Counted from the first letter of the stretch, positions 15,753 through 24,218 are shown. The stretch is DNA of 25,309 nt from JADCCX01 sp031372765 (GCA_031372765.1 JANMLW010000130.1:1-25309); one strand, 5' to 3'. Translations and numbers: made by a program. Notes: a model not told the origin generated them from the sequence alone.

Positions 15753-16391
15753 ATGATTGAGACCCCGATGACCGAACAGATCACCATTGACCCGAATGCT
15801 CGGCATGCCGAGAAGATGAAAAAGCACAAGGCGGCCAAGGACAAGATGCTGGCGGCCAAGACAGACGACAAGGGCTTGCTGATCGTCCACACAGGCACCG
15901 GAAAAGGCAAGTCGTCAGCCGCATTTGGCATGGTTTTCCGCCACATCGCGCATGAGATGCCGGTCGGCGTGGTGCAATTCACCAAGGCTCCGGATTGGGT
16001 AACGGGTGAGGCGATTTTACTGCGGCGATTTCCCGATCTGTGCACGCTTGAGATCATGGGCGAGGGCTTCACCTGGGATACCCAGGATCGCAACCGCGAC
16101 ATTGCTTCTGCCCGCAGGGCTTGGGAGAGAGCCAAGGAATTGATCCTTGATGAGCGCCACAAGATGGTGCTGCTTGATGAGTTGAACATCGTTCTGCGCT
16201 ATGATTACCTGCCACTCGACGAGGTGATCAACTTCCTCAAGACTGAAAAACCACCCCATAAACACGTGATCATCACAGGCCGCAACGCCAAGCCCGAGCT
16301 GATCGAGATTGCGGACCTCGTAACAGAAATGACACTGATCAAGCACCCGTTCCGAGCAGGCGTGAAGGCCCAGAAGGGCGTCGAGTTTTGA
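15753..16391 (+). CDS. cobO: Cob(I)yrinic acid a,c-diamide adenosyltransferase
   Basis: CobO transfers the 5'-deoxyadenosyl group from ATP to the reduced corrinoid. This 212-residue protein has a lysine-rich N-terminal arm (RHAEKMKKHKAAKDKM), the P-loop GTGKGKSS (48-55), the VVQFTKAPDW segment, GEGFTWDTQDRNRD, and LLDELNIVLRYDYL, all hallmarks of the CobA/CobO/BtuR adenosyltransferases. Starts at 15753 and 15768 are both possible, and neither has a strong ribosome-binding site. The stop overlaps the start of cobQ by 4 nt. It follows cobN by 30 bp, the order expected for chelation then adenosylation. Confidence 0.95.
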   Translation: MIETPMTEQITIDPNARHAEKMKKHKAAKDKMLAAKTDDKGLLIVHTGTGKGKSSAAFGMVFRHIAHEMPVGVVQFTKAPDWVTGEAILLRRFPDLCTLEIMGEGFTWDTQDRNRDIASARRAWERAKELILDERHKMVLLDELNIVLRYDYLPLDEVINFLKTEKPPHKHVIITGRNAKPELIEIADLVTEMTLIKHPFRAGVKAQKGVEF

Positions 16392-17869
16392 GTTCAACTC
16401 CCGCAAATGAAACTCCGGCCATCATGTTCATGGGCACCGGCTCGAATGTGGGCAAGTCTACACTTGTAGCGGGTATTGCCCGTGCTTTGGTACGCCGTGG
16501 GTTTAACGTGACGCCATTCAAGCCGCAAAATATGTCTAACAATGCGGCAGTTACAGTCGATGGTGGCGAGATCGGGCGGGCGCAGGCGGTGCAGGCCATG
16601 GCAGCGCGTGTGCTACCCAGCGTGCATATGAACCCGGTATTGCTCAAGCCCGAAAGTGAGACGGGCGCACAAGTCATCGTTCAGGGCAAGCGCATGGGTT
16701 CCCTCCGCGCCATGGATTATGGCACCCGCAAGGCGACGCTTTTGCCCGCTGTTCTTGAAAGTTTCTGCAAGGTCTGCTCCAATGCCGATATAGTGTTGGT
16801 GGAGGGTGCTGGCAGCCCGGCAGAGATCAATCTTCGTGCGGGCGACATCGCCAACATGGGGTTTGCCATTGCTGCAAACGTGCCGGTGGTGCTGATAGGT
16901 GATATCGATCGTGGCGGCGTGATCGCCAGCGTGGTGGGTACGCATTCTGTGTTGGAAGCTGATGAGCGGTCGCTCATCAAGGCCTTCATGATCAACAAGT
17001 TTCGCGGTGATGTACGCTTGTTCGATCATGGCCTTATCGAAATTGCTCGACGCACTGGTTGGACTTCGCTGGGTGTAGCTCCATGGTTTAAGGATGCCTG
17101 CAAACTGCCTGCTGAGGATGCGCTTGATCTGACAAGTCGCGGTCGCGGCGGCGGCAGACTCAAGATCGCTGTGCCAATCATTGCACGCATCGCCAACTTT
17201 GATGATCTTGACCCTCTGACACAGGAGCCGGAGGTTGAGGTGAGGCTTGTGCCGCCGGGCGAAGCCTTGCCGGGTGATGCGGATGTCGTCATCCTGCCCG
17301 GCTCAAAGTCGACCATTTGCGATCTCGCCTTCTTTCGCGCGCAAGGTTGGGATATTGACCTGAGCGCACACGTGAGGCGAGGCGGTAAGGTGCTTGGCCT
17401 GTGTGGTGGCTACCAGATGTTAGGGCACAGTATTAGCGATCCTGATGGTGTCGAAGGGCTTGTAGGCAGCGTGCAAGGTCTTGGTTTGCTGGATGTTGAG
17501 ACGGTGTTGACCGGCGACAAGATTACCGCTCCGGTAACAGCCATTGATCTGGCGACTGGCCAAAGCATCAATGGCTACGAGATCCATCTTGGCCGCACAG
17601 AGGGGCCGGATTGCATGCGCCCCATGCTGAATATAGCCGGACGACTCGATGGCGCAATGAACGCCAATGGCCAGATCGTCGGCACCTATGTCCATGGAAT
17701 TTTTGGTTCCGACGGTTTTCGTGCCGCTTGGATGGCTGGCTTCGGGCATCGCAGCAGGCTCAATTATAATGCCAGCATTGAAACCACGCTCGATGCGCTG
17801 GCTGACCATTGCGAACAGCATCTTGATGTGGCGAGCATTATTGAAATAGCGCGCTCACGCGGCAAATAG
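16388..17869 (+). CDS. cobQ: Cobyric acid synthase (glutamine-hydrolysing)
   Basis: CobQ amidates four carboxyl groups of adenosylcobyrinic acid a,c-diamide, using glutamine and ATP. The 493-residue protein has the dethiobiotin-synthetase-like P-loop domain first (GTGSNVGKST at 16-25, then FKPQNMSNN). A C-terminal class I-like glutaminase domain follows, with Cys339 in LGLCGGYQMLG and His436 in YVHGIFG. It appears to start with TTG at 16388, overlapping the cobO stop as TTGA, which suggests coupled translation. Its 3' end overlaps the oppositely oriented cobD by 15 bp. It is the last gene of the plus-strand operon. Confidence 0.95.
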   Translation: MSSTPANETPAIMFMGTGSNVGKSTLVAGIARALVRRGFNVTPFKPQNMSNNAAVTVDGGEIGRAQAVQAMAARVLPSVHMNPVLLKPESETGAQVIVQGKRMGSLRAMDYGTRKATLLPAVLESFCKVCSNADIVLVEGAGSPAEINLRAGDIANMGFAIAANVPVVLIGDIDRGGVIASVVGTHSVLEADERSLIKAFMINKFRGDVRLFDHGLIEIARRTGWTSLGVAPWFKDACKLPAEDALDLTSRGRGGGRLKIAVPIIARIANFDDLDPLTQEPEVEVRLVPPGEALPGDADVVILPGSKSTICDLAFFRAQGWDIDLSAHVRRGGKVLGLCGGYQMLGHSISDPDGVEGLVGSVQGLGLLDVETVLTGDKITAPVTAIDLATGQSINGYEIHLGRTEGPDCMRPMLNIAGRLDGAMNANGQIVGTYVHGIFGSDGFRAAWMAGFGHRSRLNYNASIETTLDALADHCEQHLDVASIIEIARSRGK

Positions 17870-18829
17870 CGCTAGCGCACCGATCAGGGAGAACTGCAAA
17901 GCACAAGCCCCGATCAGCGCCCGGAGCGCGCGTGCAATATCATCCGGTGTTGCACCCTTGCGACCCTCAGCATTCAAAAACCTGTCATCAACAACCCGGT
18001 CACCGTATCGGCGCGGGCCTGCCAATGCGATGCCCAGCGCGCCAGCCATGGCAGCTTCCGGCCAACCGGCATTGGGAGATTTGTGCAAGCGAGCATCGCG
18101 CCACATAATCCTGAGCGCGGTAAAAGATGAGCCTCCGGCCAGCGGCGCTGCAATAACAACCAGTAATCCTGCGATCCGCGCAGGAACAAGGTTGACCCAA
18201 TCATCAAGACGGGCAGCGGCCCAGCCGAAGGCTTCGTGCCGTGCACTGCGATGGCCAATCATTGAGTCTGCCGTATTGATCGTCTTGTAGAGCATGAGGC
18301 CCGGCAACCCCAGAAGTGCAAACCAGAATACGGGCGCAACAACGCCGTCTGAGAAATTTTCGGCCGTAGTTTCAATGGCCGCACGCGCAACACCAGCTTC
18401 TTCAAGGCTGTCAGGATTGCGGCCAACGATCATCGACACGGCCTGCCGCGCTTTGCCAAGCCCCCCCTCAGAAAACGCGTCGCGAACGCGGGCGACATGG
18501 AGATAGAGCGAATTCTGCGCGATCAACACCGAGGCGATGAGGCCACTGCTCCATGGATGACCGGGCAAAGCACGCAGGGCAATATCCAGTGCAAAAGCAA
18601 CAGCACCGGTGAAAAGCAGGATCAGGAGGAGTGTGATGCAACCCATGATCTTGCGTTCCGCGAAGGTGTGTGTGTCGCGATTCATGACCCTGTCGACCCC
18701 ATCGATCAGCCAGCCAATCCAGGTTACAGGATGCGGCCAGCGCCGCCATACGGCATCCGGATCGCCAATGACTGCATCAGCGGCAAGCGCGATCAGAACC
18801 AGCGTCAGAACATCTGAATGGATCAGCAT
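17855..18829 (-). CDS. cobD: Adenosylcobinamide-phosphate synthase (CobD/CbiB)
   Basis: An integral membrane protein of 324 residues that attaches the aminopropanol (or its phosphate) arm to adenosylcobyric acid. The N-terminus has the typical AADAVIGDPDAVWRRWPHPV, and the central region holds ENFSDGVVAPVFW followed by YKTINTADSMIGHR, the most conserved part of the family. Several transmembrane segments are visible (around 1-20, 65-85, 90-110, 195-230 and the C-terminus). It is the last gene of the btu operon: its ATG shares a base with the btuF stop (TGATG). Being the biosynthetic gene in an otherwise uptake operon, it is consistent with salvage of imported corrinoid intermediates. Confidence 0.95.
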   Translation of the reverse strand: MLIHSDVLTLVLIALAADAVIGDPDAVWRRWPHPVTWIGWLIDGVDRVMNRDTHTFAERKIMGCITLLLILLFTGAVAFALDIALRALPGHPWSSGLIASVLIAQNSLYLHVARVRDAFSEGGLGKARQAVSMIVGRNPDSLEEAGVARAAIETTAENFSDGVVAPVFWFALLGLPGLMLYKTINTADSMIGHRSARHEAFGWAAARLDDWVNLVPARIAGLLVVIAAPLAGGSSFTALRIMWRDARLHKSPNAGWPEAAMAGALGIALAGPRRYGDRVVDDRFLNAEGRKGATPDDIARALRALIGACALQFSLIGALALFAA

Positions 18830-19728
18830 CAGGGGGCTTCAATCTCTCGTGGTTTCAAGCGATATATCTGCTGACTGAGCATTCGCATCGCGTCGACCAA
18901 CATGGAGCCCCCACAGATCGTCAAACGCTCAGGAATGATGATGCGTCGGTCGGTCGGGAAAAGATTCTGAATGGCGGGATGCAGCAAGAGCGCCTTTCCC
19001 TGATCCTCGGCCTCCCCATCATCACGCGAGATCAGAAGGGCATCAGGCTTCAAAATGATGATGGCTTCCAGCGTTGTGCGCCCGCCAGTGCGAATCCCAA
19101 GCTCATCCGCGACGTTGATAAGCCCTGCCTGTGTCAAGAGTTCAGACATCAGCGAACTGGAACCTGACACCCAACCACGCCTTGCCAGCGGCAGAACACG
19201 CAGTTTCTGCTTTGAAGCAGCCGCGCGCAGCTCCGCAAGCGCAGCATCAAGCTCGGCGTTGCGTGAGGCGGCTTTGGCTTGTGCGCCGGTGATCTCGCCA
19301 AAGCGCGTGATCTGGCGCTTGGTTTCGGCCAAGGTGCGGACGGGGGCAAACTCTTCGAGATTGACACCCCGTGCACGAATGAACTCACGGGTGGCCCTTT
19401 TGGTGAAGGTGCCGGAAACAACGAGATCTGGCGCAAGGATCATGACCTCCTCAGCTGTACCTGAAAGGATCGGCAGCCCCTGTGCACGCTCGAACATGAA
19501 TGACCGCGCCGCATCAGCAGCAAAAGGACTCAGGCCCGCGATCTGACCGGGCGCTGCCATATCAAGAAGCAGCTGATCCGTACACATGTTGATCGAGATG
19601 ACACGAGCCGGCGGCTGAGATTGTGCCACCGCAAAACCAGCGCCGTATAACAGTGCTGCGAGCCATGTGACCCATCTGCACGCGTTGGCCTTGCCTCCGC
19701 TTATGGCCCGAATCACGCCAATCCCCAC
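18829..19728 (-). CDS. btuF: ABC transporter substrate-binding protein, cobalamin/corrinoid type (BtuF-like)
   Basis: A periplasmic binding protein of 299 residues from the helical-backbone (BtuF/FhuD) class. An N-terminal hydrophobic segment ending GFAVAQS gives a probable signal peptide cleaved near residue 35. The mature start VISINMCTDQLLLDMA is characteristic of BtuF-like proteins, and LAPDLVVSG and LKPDALLIS repeat the two-lobe pattern. It overlaps the upstream ATPase gene by 16 bp and its stop shares a base with the cobD start. Corrinoid specificity is inferred from the riboswitch, the btuB receptor and the cob genes. A siderophore ligand would be the alternative for the fold. Confidence 0.88.
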   Translation of the reverse strand: MGIGVIRAISGGKANACRWVTWLAALLYGAGFAVAQSQPPARVISINMCTDQLLLDMAAPGQIAGLSPFAADAARSFMFERAQGLPILSGTAEEVMILAPDLVVSGTFTKRATREFIRARGVNLEEFAPVRTLAETKRQITRFGEITGAQAKAASRNAELDAALAELRAAASKQKLRVLPLARRGWVSGSSSLMSELLTQAGLINVADELGIRTGGRTTLEAIIILKPDALLISRDDGEAEDQGKALLLHPAIQNLFPTDRRIIIPERLTICGGSMLVDAMRMLSQQIYRLKPREIEAP

Positions 19729-20489
19729 GGCGTGATGACATCTTCGCCGTCGACGGTCTGACGTAACGCCCTGACGCCGTAGACTTGGGCAAGAATGTCG
19801 TCAGTCAGGACTTGCTTTGGCGCGCCCTGCGCCACCACACGGCCCTCGTGCATCAACACGATCTCATCGGCCAGGCGGCTTGCAAGCGCGATGTCATGGG
19901 TCACGGCGACAACAAGCGCGCCGCGTCTGCTTTCAGCCTTGAGGTCTTGCATAACCGTAATCTGATGGCGCGGATCAAGCGAGGCGGTGGGTTCATCTGC
20001 CAGCAGGATGCCTGCCTTGACGGCCAGCACCCGCGCCAGCATGACCCGCGCCCGCTCGCCTCCCGAAAGCGTCATTACGGCCTGATCAGCAAATTGTGCA
20101 GTGTCAGTGCGTGCCATTGCTGAATCGACTATGGCTGCATGGGACGCGTTCATATTGGCCGGATCCGCCAGACCATGGGGATAGCGTCCGAGTGCCACCA
20201 CATCGCGCGCACTGAGTGGCCAATGCACCTGATGGCCTTGTGGCAAGTAGCCAATCTTCTGCGCCCTTTGGCGCCTGCTGAAAGTGTCCAAAGACTGATC
20301 GCCAATGCGCAGGATGCCGCGGGCTGGCAAAAGCCCTGCCATCGCCCTTAAAAGCGTAGTTTTGCCCGCTCCGTTGGGACCAAGCAGAGCAACAAGCCTT
20401 GCGGGCGGAAGTGATAGGGTCACCCCATGCACAATCTCTCGTCCAGCCAGTGACACCGATACACCTTGCAGTTCCAGCGCGGCACTCAT
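19713..20489 (-). CDS. btuD: Cobalamin ABC transporter ATP-binding protein (BtuD-like)
   Basis: A 258-residue ABC ATPase of the FecE/BtuD/HmuV group. Walker A is GPNGAGKTT (37-45), the Q-loop is at about residue 84 (YLPQGHQ), the signature is LSGGERARV (141-149), Walker B with DEP lies at 161-167, and the H-loop is in VVAVTHDIALASRLAD. The ATG at 20489 overlaps the permease stop as ATGA. The protein resembles haemin importers (HmuV) in size and sequence style. The B12 assignment rests on operon context, namely the riboswitch, btuB and cobD. Confidence 0.88.
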   Translation of the reverse strand: MSAALELQGVSVSLAGREIVHGVTLSLPPARLVALLGPNGAGKTTLLRAMAGLLPARGILRIGDQSLDTFSRRQRAQKIGYLPQGHQVHWPLSARDVVALGRYPHGLADPANMNASHAAIVDSAMARTDTAQFADQAVMTLSGGERARVMLARVLAVKAGILLADEPTASLDPRHQITVMQDLKAESRRGALVVAVTHDIALASRLADEIVLMHEGRVVAQGAPKQVLTDDILAQVYGVRALRQTVDGEDVITPWGLA

Positions 20490-21535
20490 GTGACACCACC
20501 GGCAAGGCTGCGGCGCTGGCGCATGATCAGATACAGGAAAAACGGCACGCCGATAATCGAGGTCAATACACCTACCTTGATATCACTGGTGGCTGGAATA
20601 AGCCTGACCGCAATATCCGCAGACAACAGCAGGCATGCGCCGACGAAGGCAGACGGGATCAGCAATCGCGCCGGATCATGGCCAACCAGCGGGCGCATGA
20701 GATGGGGCGCCACAAGGCCAATGAAAGAGATTGTGCCAGCCACCGCAACCGATGCCCCGACTCCAAGCGCGACACCAAGGATTACTGTCAGTCGCAGAAG
20801 GTCTACATTAACGCCGAGGCTTTCAGCGGCCTCCTCGCCAAGCGACAAGGCGCGAAAAGCACCCCGCTGCAGAAACAGTAAAATGCCGGATATTACAATG
20901 AATGGCAGCGCCATGGTAACATGTCGCATGCTGCGATCTTCCAGCGAGCCAAGCAGCCAGAAAGCGATTTCCAACGCGGCAAATGGATTGGGCGCAAGGT
21001 TCATGGCCAGCGCAGTGCCCGCCCCGGCCAGCGCAGAGACGGCAAGGCCTGAAAGGATCAAAAGCAGCAATGAGGCGTTGCGACCCGCCACAGTAATGAG
21101 CAGGAATACTGACAGAAATGCACCACAGATCGCGGCAAGCGGCAGGCCCCATGAAAGCGTATCGTTCCAGCCTAAAGAGATTGTGGATACCGCCGCAAAG
21201 GCTGCGGTCTGCGGTGCGCCAAACAACGAAGGTGCAGCCAGCGGATTGCGCAAAAGTCCCTGCATTGATGCGCCCGATAATCCAAGTATTGATCCGATCG
21301 CAACAGCCAGAATTGCGCGCGGCAGACGGATTTCCATGACGATAGTCTGGTGCGCAGCCAAGCCAGCTCCCGTGAGGCCGGCCCAGACATCACCCACACC
21401 CAACTTGACGGGGCCCACTGAAAGTGAGGCAAGGAACAGGAAAATTGCGAGCGTAGCCAGCAGTGGCACCAACCAAAGCCGCCTGCCGACTTGTGTGGTC
21501 AATCCTTTGGTTGTGGCTGCAACGCCTACTCTCAT
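20486..21535 (-). CDS. btuC: Cobalamin ABC transporter permease (FecCD/BtuC family)
   Basis: An inner-membrane permease of the FecCD family, which forms the dimeric channel of the BtuCD importer. With the ATG at 21535 it has 349 residues. A GGTGA sequence stands four bases upstream of this codon. A GTG at 21553 would add six residues but overlaps the btuB stop by 14 nt. About ten hydrophobic segments are seen. Family motifs include RLPRAILAVAIGSILGLSGASMQGLLRNPLA and FIGLVAPHLMRPLVGHDPARLLIPSAF near the ATPase-coupling region. It is tightly packed between btuB and btuD. Confidence 0.9.
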   Translation of the reverse strand: MRVGVAATTKGLTTQVGRRLWLVPLLATLAIFLFLASLSVGPVKLGVGDVWAGLTGAGLAAHQTIVMEIRLPRAILAVAIGSILGLSGASMQGLLRNPLAAPSLFGAPQTAAFAAVSTISLGWNDTLSWGLPLAAICGAFLSVFLLITVAGRNASLLLLILSGLAVSALAGAGTALAMNLAPNPFAALEIAFWLLGSLEDRSMRHVTMALPFIVISGILLFLQRGAFRALSLGEEAAESLGVNVDLLRLTVILGVALGVGASVAVAGTISFIGLVAPHLMRPLVGHDPARLLIPSAFVGACLLLSADIAVRLIPATSDIKVGVLTSIIGVPFFLYLIMRQRRSLAGGVT

Positions 21536-21539
21536 TGCC

Positions 21540-23567
21540 TCACCATGTTGCACTCAGGCCAGCATAAGCTGCACGCCCTGTGGTACCAAAGTTGTAAACA
21601 TCCTGATACCTAGCGTTGGTGATGTTCTCAACCCTGAGAGACGCCTTCCAGATGTCATTGATCTGGTAGTTCGATGCGACGTCAAAGCGAGCGTAGGGTG
21701 CCAATCTGTCCCGTTCGCTGGAGCGCGAAAAGCGCTCTGACGCCACTGTCACAGATGGCTCAACCATCAGTTGAGGTATGGGAGTCCATTGCAACGCAAA
21801 TCTGCCGGTATGCTGCGGGCGGCGCTGTAGCGTGAGGTTTGTTGCCTCATCCTTGGCGTGAAGATAGGTATAGGCTGCTGTGGTTGACAACGTTCCGTCG
21901 ATGAGAGTCACACGTGCGCTGGTCTCGACGCCTGACGTGACGGCGCGGTCCACGTTGAAATAGCAACGCGGTGCAGTTTGGGCCAGACAGCCCGCTGAGT
22001 TGCTGAACTGGATCAGATTGCGGATGCTGTTTTTGAAGACAGTGAGCGACAACCGGATACGACCATCCAGCAATGATTGATCAATGCCTGCGTCAAAACC
22101 GGTGCTGAATTCAGGACGAAGATCAGGGGTGCCGACCGAGGCAAAGCGCTGGAACAAAGTAGGGGCTTTCGCTCCGCTACCAGCGCTGGCCCTCACTACG
22201 GTGCCGGTTTCAGCAATACGATAAGCCGCTGTTGCGCGCACGGTTGTGAAACCTTGAATGCCTGAAACTTTGTCATGGCGTCCGCCGAGCGAGATCGTCA
22301 GTCGTTCGCCTATGGGCAATTGCCACAAGCCGAACGCAGAGAGCGTATCCTGCTTGGCCGCAACATTACGTAAGCGTGGCCCTGGAACTGGCAGCACATT
22401 TGTGGCGAATGTGTCAGCATTTTCCCGTTCATACCGCGCGCCGGCAATCACTGAGCCAAACTGCTGAAGCCGAAGGGTTGCCTGATATTCGGTACCAACA
22501 CGGTCACCAATGAAATCACTGGTTGTTCGGGTTTCACGCAGGATACCGCCTGTTCTTACAAGCCGCGAATCGATGAAATGACGTTCAGTGCGGGAGGCAA
22601 AGAGCTGGAGGGCATGCGTCAGTGCGCCATCGAACGTATCGAGCTCAGCGCGGACTGTTGCCTGATTAAAGCGACGTGTGGCTGAACTGGCAGTATCGGG
22701 GAACGTGGTGGCTGTGGGGACCGCAAGACCGGAACCGGCGTCGGTATCTGAGCGCGTGAACACTGAAACAGCCGACAGCTCTACGCGAAAGCCTGTGCCT
22801 GGATCATAACCAACGCGGCCAAAGCCTCCAAAACGGGTAAACCCGTCGTTCTCCAGTTTGCCGCCACGCGTACCATTGATGTTGTTGGCGGTGCCAAGTC
22901 TGCCAATACCGTCCCCGTAGCGCGAGAAGCCCTCAGAACCTTGGGCTGTACCGGAGAATGCAAAGCTCCATGGGCCAACTTTGCCAACTGCCGATCCCAC
23001 GGTATTGATCGTACCGTAGCTGCCAGCCTCGATGCCAAGACTGAAGCTCGGCTGGCCACGTCCGCGCCTGGTGATGATGTTGACGACGCCGCCAATGGCA
23101 TCCGAGCCATAAAGCGCAGATTGTGGCCCGCGCAAAACTTCAATTCTTTCAATCAATGATGGAGCAATCATTGCACCGTCAAACTCGCCGCTGGCCTGTG
23201 CCGGATCGTTGACCCTCACGCCGTCAATCAATACCAGAGTATGGTTTGGGTTGGCACCGCGAAGGCGAATATCGCTTGTGGCGCCAGGCCCACCAGCCTC
23301 GGTCAGCGAAACTCCCGGTACAGAACGCAACACATCAACCAACGATGTTGGGTTGGTGCGCTCGATCTCGGCACGGGGGATAACGGTAATGGCGCTGCCG
23401 GTCCGCTGGATCGATGTGGGAAGCCGGTTAGCCGTGACCGTCACCTCAAGGGGAACGTCGGCTTCAACTCTTGGGGGCGCTGTCTGTGACAGAGCAGGCG
23501 AGGATGCCCAAAATGAGATTGCGAAAACAATGACGGCGCATGCCGCCGCAAGACGTTGAGTAGCCAC
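21540..23567 (-). CDS. btuB: TonB-dependent outer-membrane receptor, vitamin B12 type
   Basis: A 675-residue outer-membrane receptor that should import corrinoids using the proton-motive force via TonB. A GTG start at 23567 is preceded by GGGGAGGA at good spacing. The first 28 residues form a signal peptide (hydrophobic run then SPALSQ), and the likely TonB box is LEVTVTA near residues 40-46. The plug domain spans about 45-165 and includes LRGANPNHTLVLIDGVRVNDP and LRGPQSALYGSDAIGGVVNI. The rest is a 22-strand-type barrel. The chain ends in an aromatic residue (Trp), as expected for BAM recognition. It is the first gene after the minus-strand cobalamin riboswitch, which strongly supports the B12 assignment. 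Confidence 0.94.
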   Translation of the reverse strand: MATQRLAAACAVIVFAISFWASSPALSQTAPPRVEADVPLEVTVTANRLPTSIQRTGSAITVIPRAEIERTNPTSLVDVLRSVPGVSLTEAGGPGATSDIRLRGANPNHTLVLIDGVRVNDPAQASGEFDGAMIAPSLIERIEVLRGPQSALYGSDAIGGVVNIITRRGRGQPSFSLGIEAGSYGTINTVGSAVGKVGPWSFAFSGTAQGSEGFSRYGDGIGRLGTANNINGTRGGKLENDGFTRFGGFGRVGYDPGTGFRVELSAVSVFTRSDTDAGSGLAVPTATTFPDTASSATRRFNQATVRAELDTFDGALTHALQLFASRTERHFIDSRLVRTGGILRETRTTSDFIGDRVGTEYQATLRLQQFGSVIAGARYERENADTFATNVLPVPGPRLRNVAAKQDTLSAFGLWQLPIGERLTISLGGRHDKVSGIQGFTTVRATAAYRIAETGTVVRASAGSGAKAPTLFQRFASVGTPDLRPEFSTGFDAGIDQSLLDGRIRLSLTVFKNSIRNLIQFSNSAGCLAQTAPRCYFNVDRAVTSGVETSARVTLIDGTLSTTAAYTYLHAKDEATNLTLQRRPQHTGRFALQWTPIPQLMVEPSVTVASERFSRSSERDRLAPYARFDVASNYQINDIWKASLRVENITNARYQDVYNFGTTGRAAYAGLSATW

Positions 23568-23577
23568 GTATTTCCTC

Positions 23578-23596
23578 CCCCGGCCCGCCGCCAGGA
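23578..23596 (-). promoter_or_regulatory. Stem-loop overlapping the btuB ribosome-binding site (possible riboswitch expression platform)
   Basis: In the RNA, TCCTGGC (23596-23590) can pair without a bulge with GCCGGGG (23584-23578), leaving a 5-nt loop GGCGG. The stem ends at the first base of the Shine-Dalgarno sequence GGAGG (23578-23574), 15 nt downstream of the riboswitch closing helix. A helix here could block translation when the aptamer is bound. One T-G pair weakens the middle. The proposal is a hand-fold. Confidence 0.45.
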
Positions 23597-23610
23597 TTTC
23601 GAGTTACACA

Positions 23611-23798
23611 CGCTCTCGGCCGGTCTCCTGGCTGGCGGCTCAAATGCTTCCTGCGCCCTTCCCAACCCCGAAGCGGGATCAGTGGTGTTGCGCGAGAAGC
23701 TCGCCGCTTACAGTTGCGGGGGCAGCTGCCGACTAGGACGATAGAGTCCGCACGGCATTCCCTGTTTCACCTCTCCTTGACGAAAGGTACCGAAAGCG
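23611..23798 (-). promoter_or_regulatory. Cobalamin (adenosylcobalamin) riboswitch upstream of btuB
   Basis: On the minus strand the conserved aptamer blocks occur in order: GTGAAACAGGGAA (around 23770-23758), CCCCCGCAACTGTAAGCGG (23722-23704), ACCACTGATCCCGC with GGGAAGGGCGCAGGAAG, and the B12 box GCCAGGAGACCGGCC (23632-23618). The closing helix P1 can form over ten pairs (two of them G-U) between CGCTTTCGGT (23798-23789) and GCCGAGAGCG (23620-23611). It lies 44 nt before the btuB start codon. It should repress the btuB-C-D-F-cobD operon at high adenosylcobalamin. Confidence 0.95.
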
Positions 23799-23965
23799 AA
23801 CTTTGTTAAGCATAGCCACGATAAACACGCAAGGGACTGTTTTGCTTGCTTGCTGCCTTCCCTTTCAAGCGCTTAGCCAGCTGCAATTATAACCACATCT
23901 TTCGGGTGGTGGAATGCCCAAACAGGCCAATGCTGCATGGGAGCAAAAGACTCCGGGCAGGCTTA
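23799..23965. other. Leader and promoter region between the riboswitch and the MITE-like element
   Basis: This 167-bp stretch has no ORF of note. It should contain the promoter of the btuB operon. Together with the riboswitch and the adjoining 287-bp element it makes up the 684-bp gene-free gap between btuB and the next ATPase gene. Confidence 0.45.
23886..23891 (-). promoter_or_regulatory. Candidate -10 box for the btuB operon
   Basis: A perfect TATAAT (23891-23886) lies about 90 nt upstream of the riboswitch on the minus strand. No good -35 stands 16-18 bp before it (TTCCAC is the nearest), so the promoter call is tentative. Confidence 0.3.
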
Positions 23966-23999
23966 GGGCGTATCGTCAATCAGGAACAAATGGTGGATG
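23966..23999 (+). repeat. Left terminal inverted repeat of the MITE-like element
   Basis: This 34-bp repeat matches the reverse complement of 24219-24252 at 30 of 34 positions. The differences are at repeat positions 7, 14, 24 and 33, all transitions. Confidence 0.85.
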
Positions 24000-24036
24000 A
24001 GATCGAAATGGATTGAATGGAAAGATAAAAGACGCG

Positions 24037-24072
24037 CCGATAGCCGCGCTATCGGGAAGTTTTTTGTTTTTT
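24037..24072 (+). terminator. Rho-independent terminator-like hairpin inside the MITE-like element
   Basis: CCGATAGC (24037-24044) and GCTATCGG (24048-24055) form a perfect 8-bp stem with a 3-nt loop. On the plus strand GAAG and a run of Ts (TTTTTTGTTTTTT) follow, a good intrinsic terminator. On the minus strand the hairpin is followed by a weaker T-rich stretch (TCTTTTATCTTT), so some bidirectional activity is possible. No plus-strand gene ends here. The useful direction would be the minus strand, stopping readthrough from the ATPase operon into btuB. Confidence 0.6.
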
Positions 24073-24218
24073 CAGTCAGTGCATTTCCATCTCACCGCTG
24101 GTTAAAATCTCTTTCTCAGTGTGGCGCGGTTAAAATGGCCCATTGTTTTGTGCTTCTGTCTCTCAAACCGGACGGTTTGCTTCGCCAGAACCACGTCACA
24201 CTGAACCATTTTTCCTCG

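Noticed and set aside
17855..18829. Possible terminator between the two convergent B12 operons
   Set aside because: No hairpin followed by a T-run was found at the overlapping 3' ends of cobQ and cobD.
20466..21740. A 424-codon plus-strand ORF antisense to btuC and the end of btuB
   Set aside because: It is a shadow of the FecCD permease: low-complexity Ser/Arg/Ala composition, no ribosome-binding site, and the opposite strand has clear permease motifs.
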